Source: Ascoidea tarda (nom. inval.) (Eukaryota > Ascomycota > Saccharomycetes > Ascoideales > Ascoideaceae). Taken from it: a stretch of 25,188 nt of DNA. Numbering within the stretch: the stretch's first letter is position 1; every line of letters begins with the position of its first letter. The notes under the pieces were generated by a model. That model was given only the letters and a program-made list of their open reading frames with translations. It was not told where the DNA came from and ran no database searches. Position numbers and translations under genes: made by a program. The stretch is taken from the NCBI GenBank assembly GCA_030560485.1, contig JAKTTS010000208.1, positions 1-25,188 of the forward strand, in the 5' to 3' direction. Below, piece by piece: positions 8,558 to 14,104 of this stretch.

Positions 8558-9515
8558 ATGGCCAAGTCCAGGTACGCATTGTGTATTTTATCGCTGTTTC
8601 TTGTGGCAATATTGTGTAACTAACTTTAAACTGGAAAAAAATAAGATTAGATTTGAATATGTTAAAGAGTTTGAGAAAGAAAATTATTTGTTGCAAAACT
8701 GCTATATAATTATTAGAATTGATGGTAAAAATTTTCACAAATTTTCTAAAGAGTATCAGTTTGAAAAACCGAACGATTTAAGGGCTTTAAATTTAATGAA
8801 TAAGGCCTCATTGTCTTTGTTTAGTAAATTTAACGATGTTATTATGGCTTATGGAGATTCAGACGAATATTCGTTTTTATTAAAGAAAAATACTGGTTTA
8901 TATGAAAGAAGAGAATCCAAATTGAATTCAATCTTTGTGAGTTTTTTCACTGCTTATTATAATCATTATTGGAACGAGTTTTTTCCTGATAATCCTCTTG
9001 ATGTTAATAGATTGCCGACATTTGATTCCAGATGTATATTATATCCATCGGCTGAGAACGTTAAGGATTACTTTAAATGGAGACAAGTAGATTGTCATAT
9101 TAATAATTTGTACAACACGACATTTTGGACATTAATAGAAAAGGGGAAATTGTCACCAAAAGAAGCTGAAAATAAGTTAATCGGTACTCTCTCTTCAGAT
9201 AAAAATGAGATATTGTTTAACCAGTTTAGTATTAATTATAATAATGAGAAAGAGATATATAAAAAGGGAACAATAATTACCAGAGATTATAATTACAATA
9301 AAAGCAATAAAGAGATTGAAAATGAAAATAAAAATAAAAATAAAAATGAAAATGAAAATGAAAATAAAAATAAAAATACGGGAAAAAAAATTGAAGTGAA
9401 TTTAACTGAAAGACAAAAACAAAGAGAAAATAAGAAAATAAAAAAGGCTAAGATTCTAATTGAGCATATTGATTTAATTAAAGATGATTTTTGGAAAGAG
9501 AAAAATATTTTCTAG
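8558..9515 (+). CDS. THG1: tRNA-His guanylyltransferase Thg1, spliced
   Basis: Exons 8558-8571 and 8651-9515 give 292 aa. Thg1 adds the essential G-1 to the 5' end of tRNA-His by 3'-5' polymerisation. The spliced start MAKSRFEYVKEFE matches the yeast Thg1 N-terminus. It also places the metal ligands at Asp29 (RIDGK) and Asp76-Glu77 (GDSDEYSF), the same numbers as in human THG1, which strongly supports the tiny first exon. HINNLYNTTFW and INYNNE are further signatures. The C-terminus HIDLIKDDFWKEK is family-typical. Between core and C-terminus lies a low-complexity Lys/Glu/Asn insert (about residues 217-250) that makes the protein longer than S. cerevisiae Thg1 (237 aa). An unspliced reading from 8601 would replace the conserved start with unrelated residues. 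Confidence 0.95.
8572..8650 (+). other. THG1 intron after a 14-nt exon
   Basis: A 79-nt intron with 5' GTACGC and branch ACTAACT at 8619-8625. Two acceptor AGs lie 5 nt apart, at 8645 (AAG) and 8650 (TAG). Only the second keeps the Thg1 frame (Arg5 split after two bases). Confidence 0.88.
9318..9376 (+). repeat. In-frame GAAAAT/AAAAAT hexanucleotide repeat in THG1
   Basis: Near-tandem 6-bp units encode alternating Glu-Asn and Lys-Asn dipeptides inside THG1. The unit is a multiple of 3, so length changes would not shift the frame. Confidence 0.8.
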
Positions 9516-9631
9516 ATAAAGTTTTGTAATATTGACAATATATAAGGAAGAAAAAGATTATAATAAAACAAGAAAAAGCGTTAATGTGAATATGAAAGTG
9601 GATATAAATACGAATATGAATAGATAATTGA

Positions 9632-10756
9632 TTAGCTTGCTCTCCATTTAATGTTCCAGTTCAATTCTTCACTGGCTTTAAATGGCGCAACGACCAAATT
9701 TTCATCGCCAATTGAATCATTTTTAATTAGCCGTGGAACTTGATTTTTTTCTTGATATAAGATAACGATATCCTTAGATTTAATAATTTCATCACTGTCA
9801 TTAATATTATAAAAGTTCTTGCCAAAATCATTAACAAAATTCTTCAATTTATCCAAAGCATTAAAATTTTGAAAAATTTCAGCCAAATAACTTATAGCAT
9901 TATTTTGAGTATAAACACCAGCACAAACGTTGACGTGAGTAGATTTTTTTGATAATGGATGAGGAGCAGAATCGGAACCGAAAAAGAAAAACGGTTTACC
10001 TGAAATAGCAGCATTGATTAGAGCTGATTTATCAAAAGGCAATTTTGCAACAGGTTTGCAAAAATTAACAGGATTTCCGGACCAATCATCAATTGTCAAG
10101 TATAAATGGTGGGCAGTAATTGTTGCGGCAACATTTTTGGAATTGATTTTCTCAATTGCATCGATTGCAGCCTTTGTAGTACAGTGTTCAAGAACTATTT
10201 TTAAGTTTGGAAAATCCTGATGTAATTTGAATAAAGCAGGTAAGAAAGATTCTTCGGCATTTAAAACATGAATATGCTCATTATCATCACGGCTATTATT
10301 ATGGTGAATGTCATCATGATTAGTTGAGGGCTTTTCGCCATGTAAATTCAAGATTAGATTGTACTTTTCCATGATTTTAAAAATTGGGTAAAAGTCAGAA
10401 AAATCATTTGGATCTACACCAGCACTTGAATTCGTTGTAACACCAGCAGGATAACATTTTATGCCTTTAATGACTTTTAAAATTGCAGCTTTTTCGACTA
10501 GTTCAGGGGTCAAATCTCTTGATAGATAAAAAGTCATTAAAAAAGTCGTCTTTGGGGCTAATAATTCGAGATTTTTCTTATATTGGACAACCTGATCGAT
10601 CTTTGTGATTGGGGGAACTAAATTGGGCATCACATAAGCAATGGAAACTCCACCTTCTCTGACAGTGGGAGTAATCAACTCCATCATCTCGCCATCACGC
10701 AAATGGACATGAAAATCAGCAGTAACTCCCAAGTTGATTTCTGTAGGCTGTGACAT
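9632..10756 (-). CDS. URA4: Dihydroorotase (class II) Ura4
   Basis: Predicted 374 aa from the ATG at 10754-10756; the frame extends upstream only to a TTG and then a stop, so the ATG is chosen. Dihydroorotase interconverts carbamoyl-aspartate and dihydroorotate, step 3 of pyrimidine synthesis. The zinc site is intact: HVHLRDG (His16, His18, Arg20), the bridging carbamylated Lys100 in GIKCYPAGVTTN, His139 in LHGE, His191 in LEHCT, and Asp262 in GSDSAPH. The length fits yeast Ura4 (364 aa) and E. coli PyrC. A small His/Asn/Asp-rich insert (about 146-163) follows the LHGE motif. The gene is convergent with THG1 (116 bp between stops) and divergent from MTR2. Confidence 0.96.
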   Translation of the reverse strand: MSQPTEINLGVTADFHVHLRDGEMMELITPTVREGGVSIAYVMPNLVPPITKIDQVVQYKKNLELLAPKTTFLMTFYLSRDLTPELVEKAAILKVIKGIKCYPAGVTTNSSAGVDPNDFSDFYPIFKIMEKYNLILNLHGEKPSTNHDDIHHNNSRDDNEHIHVLNAEESFLPALFKLHQDFPNLKIVLEHCTTKAAIDAIEKINSKNVAATITAHHLYLTIDDWSGNPVNFCKPVAKLPFDKSALINAAISGKPFFFFGSDSAPHPLSKKSTHVNVCAGVYTQNNAISYLAEIFQNFNALDKLKNFVNDFGKNFYNINDSDEIIKSKDIVILYQEKNQVPRLIKNDSIGDENLVVAPFKASEELNWNIKWRAS

Positions 10757-10790
10757 CAAAAACTGTTTTGTTGTGGTTGTAGGCTCTTTT

Positions 10791-10826
10791 AAAGTGCTCT
10801 TCAAAGTGCTCTTTCAGAGTGCTCTT
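10791..10826. repeat. Three direct copies of AAAGTGCTCTT in the URA4 promoter
   Basis: AAAGTGCTCTT occurs at 10791-10801 and 10803-10813, and AGAGTGCTCTT at 10816-10826, with 12- and 13-bp spacing. They end 35-70 bp upstream of the URA4 ATG, so on the URA4 strand they lie in its leader or core promoter. An inverted relative (GAAGAGCACTAT) sits at 11069-11080. A regulatory role is inference. Confidence 0.6.
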
Positions 10827-11078
10827 TTGATCGTGTCTTTTCTCGTCAAATCTCGACTCGCTTTTTGGAAGAAAAATTTTCAGGACCATGCGTGTGGGTG
10901 CTCTCGCCATATTGGGAAACACTCAGTATCAGCGAGGCCTTCGTTTTGTCTATTCGGAGAGCAAAATCTGGTTATTGGGTGTTTGGAATGAAGGGCATGG
11001 GATTAAAAGAATAGTGGAGATTGCACAATAAAGATGTGCAAACAATTCGTATTCTGAAGGAGAACTTTGAAGAGCACT

Positions 11079-11121
11079 ATGAAAAGCGTTGAATCACAAA
11101 TTAGAACAGTCGCCAAAGAGG
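11079..11121 (+). other. Candidate 5' exon / upstream ORF of MTR2
   Basis: ATG at 11079 opens 14 codons (MKSVESQIRTVAKE) and one base before a consensus GTAAGT donor at 11122. The acceptor at 11217 (TTTCAG) would leave an intron in the leader and make this a short upstream ORF. The acceptor ending at 11328, inside the MTR2 start, would fuse these 14 codons in frame to MTR2 from its Asp3 codon. S. cerevisiae MTR2 is known for a leader intron with variable splicing, which makes an intron here plausible. No transcript evidence is available. Confidence 0.4.
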
Positions 11122-11217
11122 GTAAGTTGTATTTTCTATTAGCAGAAAAAATAAATGAATAAACCCAATTTTAAAAGGTTTCAAACAGTAACCATCAGAT
11201 TACATTTACAATTTCAG
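11122..11217 (+). other. Candidate leader intron upstream of MTR2
   Basis: GTAAGT...TTTCAG, 96 nt, the same size as RUB1 introns 1 and 2. The branch site is not convincing: the best word is AGTAACC near 11186, with an earlier AG at 11198. The 5' donor is the strongest part of the call. Confidence 0.4.
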
Positions 11218-11222
11218 TCGCA

Positions 11223-11288
11223 ATCATAATCATAATCATAATTACAATTACAATTACAATTACAATTACAATTACAATTACAATTATA
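11223..11288. repeat. Hexanucleotide microsatellite upstream of MTR2
   Basis: Three ATCATA units (11223-11240) are followed by seven perfect ATTACA units (11241-11282) and one ATTATA. It ends 33 bp before the MTR2 ATG, so it lies in the leader. The repeat is likely length-variable between strains. Confidence 0.9.
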
Positions 11289-11321
11289 ACAGTTTTCATA
11301 ATCAGACTCTAAATTTCTAAA

Positions 11322-11852
11322 ATGTCAGATCAACAGACTATAGCCGTCAAAACATTAGCCGAATCGTTGATTGATTCAATGGATAAAAGGCCATTGGTAT
11401 CAGATTTATCAAATGAAAGCAGTTTAATAAATTTCAAATCCAGTTTATTTAGTTGTATTAACAATAATTGTAAAATTATTATAAATTCCAATCCTCTTGC
11501 GGCTAAAACCTTTTTAACTGATTTTTTTCTTAAATTACCACTAACTGAACATACGTATCAGTCATACGATTACCATTTCATTCCTTCGTTAAATTTGATT
11601 AGTTGTATAATTGTTGGAAAAGTCAAAATTGATGAATATCCAAGAAACAAATTGGGTGAAACTGCAGATTTGTTGCCTCCAAATAACAACTACAATGGTG
11701 TTATAAAAGAAAGACCATTTTGGAGTCTTCCCTTTGGTTTTACATTGAATTTTGTGATTCAAACCGATACTCAAGATATTTACAAGGAATCAATTATGTC
11801 ATTTAATTATAGAGTTAACTATATTCCTGAAGAAACTCAGATTAAAGTGTAA
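11322..11852 (+). CDS. MTR2: mRNA export factor Mtr2
   Basis: Predicted 176 aa, NTF2-like fold. Mtr2 pairs with Mex67 to carry mRNA (and pre-60S particles) through the nuclear pore; it is the fungal counterpart of p15/NXT1. The match to S. cerevisiae Mtr2 (184 aa) runs the whole length: an N-terminal helix, then NNNCKIIINSNPLA (yeast NPNNCRIIFNATPFA), the DYHFIP turn, a KVKIDEYPRNKLG strand pair, ERPFWSLPFGFTLN (yeast KPRPLWGPYFGISLQ) and the C-terminus SFNYRVNYIPEETQIKV (yeast GFNYNMVYKPEDSLLKI). The ATG at 11322 gives the expected length. A spliced upstream start would change only the first two residues into 14 others. The gene is convergent with the cell-wall gene. Confidence 0.9.
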   Translation: MSDQQTIAVKTLAESLIDSMDKRPLVSDLSNESSLINFKSSLFSCINNNCKIIINSNPLAAKTFLTDFFLKLPLTEHTYQSYDYHFIPSLNLISCIIVGKVKIDEYPRNKLGETADLLPPNNNYNGVIKERPFWSLPFGFTLNFVIQTDTQDIYKESIMSFNYRVNYIPEETQIKV

Positions 11853-12492
11853 TTGTTTGATTTATATAAAAGCAAAAAAAAACAATTAATTGAAATAAAT
11901 AGTTTTGTAACTATAATAAATAATTGTCATTTGTTATTGAGCAATTTTTAATTTCAAACTTATCAATAAATAGAACTTTATTGATAATCGATAAATAATT
12001 TATTCTAACTCAGCTTCAGTTTCAACTTCTTCAGTGCTTCTTTTATATTTTTTAAAATAAAGAAATTGGTTTAGGTAATATAGTTTCAGACCGTGAATTT
12101 TTCAACGGGAAGATGCATGAATATGCATTAACGGATTTTTAATGATTGTCATAAAGAAAAAATTCAAAAATGTTTATTTCTTAAAATAAAAAGTAAAAAT
12201 AAAGAGTTGAAGAGAAATGCTATAAAAATGTTAAAACTACTAAAAAAATTATAAAAAAATTATAAAAATGTTATGAAAATATTAAAAATACTAAAAAAAT
12301 ACTATAAAAATATTAAATTAAGTTCACAGTTTGAACATAAAACCCTTGAAAACACATTTTAAATCACCAATTAAAATACAAAAATTTATTATTTGTTCTG
12401 AATTTAATTACTTAAAATAACTAATTACCCATTTTTTTTTTATTTTTTAATTTCTATTTTTTGTACAAAAGCAAAATCAATAGATAATTAAA
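11853..12492. other. Convergent intergenic region, A/T simple sequence
   Basis: Mostly A/T simple sequence (12220-12320 repeats words such as CTAAAAAAATTATAAAAA). ATGCAT occurs twice, at 12113-12118 and 12123-12128. A short minus-strand open stretch around 12000-12080 ends in an acidic tail (STEEVETEAELE) but is under 35 codons with no start. I see no gene. Confidence 0.5.
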
Positions 12493-13326
12493 TCAGAATA
12501 AAACAGTAAGATTGACCAATATGAGAGAAATTGAAAGCAAAATTAAATTTAGTTTCACACTGTCAGCTGAATTAAAAAATTGACTTTGAAATGAAGATAA
12601 ACCAGTTTCTGATGAAGAAGCTGAATCAGTGTTCACAGTTGTAGTGATTGGCAATAAAACTGTTTGACCAGCTTCATTTGTTGAAACAATAACGTCAGTT
12701 GCGGTAGTGATTTCAACGCCTAATGAATCAGTTGAAGTGACAGTCAATACAGTATAAGTGTTTTGATCAATAACATCTGTTGTTGGAATTATAATAACAT
12801 CAGTATTAGAACCAACTGGCTCAAAATAGAAAGAGCTTCCAGTTTCAATAATTTCAGAACCAGAAGCAGTTGGAGTAATGGTTGATAAAATTAATGAACC
12901 ATCTGAGGTGATTGTTATGACAGTTAAAGAAGTTTGAAAGGTTGTTTCGGTAACAGTTAATGTACCTTGGATTTGACCATCGCTGATTTGACTAACTGGG
13001 GTTAAAGTTGAAATTACTTCACTGGTAGTTAAAGTTGGAGCTTGGATTTGACCATCGTCAATCTGAGAAATAGGTGTTAATGTTGATGTGCTAGTAGGAG
13101 CCTGGATTTGGCCGTCATCAATCTGAGAAACAACTTGAACTTGCCCATCAATAATCTGAGTGACAATGTTACTATTTGAATCTTCAACGCCTAATGTTGT
13201 GAGAGCATAGTCTCTTTTAACGACACTAATGGGGACCAAATCGCTTTCAGGTAAAAAGGTAGGAATAATTGCAGCATATGATGGGGCCAACAAGGCCAAA
13301 ATTGAATAAATGGCTAGTGATTTCAT
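12493..13326 (-). CDS. PIR-repeat cell-wall protein with GPI-type C-terminus (Cwp1-like)
   Basis: Predicted 277 aa. Signal peptide MKSLAIYSILALLAPSYA; a Kex2-type dibasic site VVKR at 35-38; then four PIR units (QI.DGQ.Q) at about 57-64, 68-75, 88-95 and 113-120. The glutamines of PIR units form alkali-labile ester links to beta-1,3-glucan. The rest is Ser/Thr-rich and fit for O-mannosylation. Classical Pir proteins end in a four-cysteine domain; this one has none and ends in a short Ser/Asn/Ala segment (FFNSADS) plus a hydrophobic tail of about 20 residues, as for GPI attachment. S. cerevisiae Cwp1 combines one PIR unit with a GPI signal and is the closest type I know. It is probably doubly anchored in the wall. 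A TATA-like box lies about 100 bp upstream. Confidence 0.85.
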   Translation of the reverse strand: MKSLAIYSILALLAPSYAAIIPTFLPESDLVPISVVKRDYALTTLGVEDSNSNIVTQIIDGQVQVVSQIDDGQIQAPTSTSTLTPISQIDDGQIQAPTLTTSEVISTLTPVSQISDGQIQGTLTVTETTFQTSLTVITITSDGSLILSTITPTASGSEIIETGSSFYFEPVGSNTDVIIIPTTDVIDQNTYTVLTVTSTDSLGVEITTATDVIVSTNEAGQTVLLPITTTVNTDSASSSETGLSSFQSQFFNSADSVKLNLILLSISLILVNLTVLF

Positions 13327-13426
13327 TGTTAATTGTTTTTTTTCACCTTAACAGTTATGGTTAATTCTAATTAATTCTGATTAATTCTGATATAGAAAAC
13401 AATGTGAAAGTAAAGGCAGAGAAGGG

Positions 13427-13443
13427 TATATATATAAAATATA
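13427..13443 (-). promoter_or_regulatory. TATA-like box of the cell-wall gene
   Basis: TATATATATAAAATATA about 100 bp upstream of the cell-wall ATG. This spacing is usual for a strongly regulated yeast TATA promoter, which fits a wall-protein gene. Confidence 0.55.
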
Positions 13444-13671
13444 GGAGGAATATCAATATATCAATAATTTCGGCTTAAAAAAAACTGAACCCTTGGACTT
13501 ATAAATAGATATCAAGAGTTAACTTCTTCCAAAAACAAAGCAAAAAAGTGAATTGGTGGTGGAAAATGAAGACAAAAAAACACAGCAAAGCAAAACCAAC
13601 ATATTTATATATGTTTCTGCCCTCTGAAACACGATGAAATCCACAGCAGTTCCTGGAACTACCGCAGCAAA

Positions 13672-13857
13672 CTATTCGGTCACAGCAGTGTCCATTACCT
13701 TCTCGACCTTTGATTGTTGGTGATCTTCTGCAAAAAATAGACGATTCCTCACTTCGTCAAGCCTTTGCGGTGTCGCCAGCAGCGCGGGTTGGCTGTAGAC
13801 GGTCTGTGCGTGGATGCTGGATAATGAGATACCTCCCATTGAACTGGTGCTGATCAT
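13672..13857 (-). CDS. Possible small protein of 61 aa, unrecognised
   Basis: The ATG at 13855-13857 opens 61 codons (MISTSSMGGISLSSIHAQ..., then TPQRLDEVRNRLFFAEDH and a short charged tail). The composition is balanced and protein-like, unlike most local chance frames, with a likely helix around LDEVRNRLFFAED. The frame goes a little further upstream only to a TTG directly after an in-frame TAG. It sits inside a GC-rich promoter patch between two divergent genes, so the better composition may simply reflect base content. The same frame stays open for about 45 codons after the stop. No family recognised. Confidence 0.3.
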   Translation of the reverse strand: MISTSSMGGISLSSIHAQTVYSQPALLATPQRLDEVRNRLFFAEDHQQSKVEKVMDTAVTE

Positions 13858-13952
13858 TCCTGGGCGGATCAACTACCGAATAAAGATTTAAGCGCAGGAT
13901 CAAAAGTACCATTTTACTGATCCATTATGAGTTTCTCCACGGTGCCGGTGAG

Positions 13953-13958
13953 CACGTG
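13953..13958. promoter_or_regulatory. CACGTG E-box upstream of SPC97
   Basis: A palindromic CACGTG within GAGCACGTGCGCATG, 146 bp upstream of the SPC97 ATG, almost the same distance as the THG1 E-box (141 bp). Confidence 0.5.
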
Positions 13959-14104
13959 CGCATGCCTTGGCTGTAAGAACCGGGGATGGTATTTCATCAC
14001 ATTCGGATTTCCGAGCACTCAAGCAAATTACAAACAGAACCAAATCGTAATATCATCAAGTGGATATTACATTTGTTTGTTAATTCATAGATACTGCTTT
14101 TGAG

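Larger units (their letters stand above)
10757..11321. promoter_or_regulatory. Divergent promoter/leader region URA4/MTR2
   Basis: This 565-bp spacer contains, from the URA4 side: a triple GTGCTCTT repeat (10791-10826), a palindromic GAAAAATTTTC (10871-10881) resembling the yeast RRPE element, a GC-richer patch (10880-10980), an exon-like ORF with a GTAAGT donor (11079-11121) and a hexanucleotide microsatellite just upstream of MTR2. Confidence 0.5.
13327..14104. promoter_or_regulatory. Divergent promoter region, cell-wall gene / SPC97
   Basis: A 778-bp spacer. The cell-wall-gene side is A/T-rich with a TATA-like run; the SPC97 side (about 13620-14000) is markedly GC-richer, with a CACGTG site and a small minus-strand ORF listed separately. 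Confidence 0.55.

Noticed and set aside
8601-8650. Unspliced THG1 start at 8601
   Set aside because: It replaces the conserved N-terminus with unrelated residues and runs through a branch site and acceptor.
10757-10804. N-terminal extension of URA4
   Set aside because: It would need a TTG start; the ATG at 10754-10756 gives the family's normal N-terminus.
10734-10991. Plus-strand 85-codon frame over the URA4 start
   Set aside because: It is antisense to the URA4 N-terminus and its promoter; the composition is a mirror of the repeat-rich leader.
11998-12085. Minus-strand tail-like stretch with an acidic end
   Set aside because: It is under 35 codons, closed upstream by a stop, and has no start or acceptor site.
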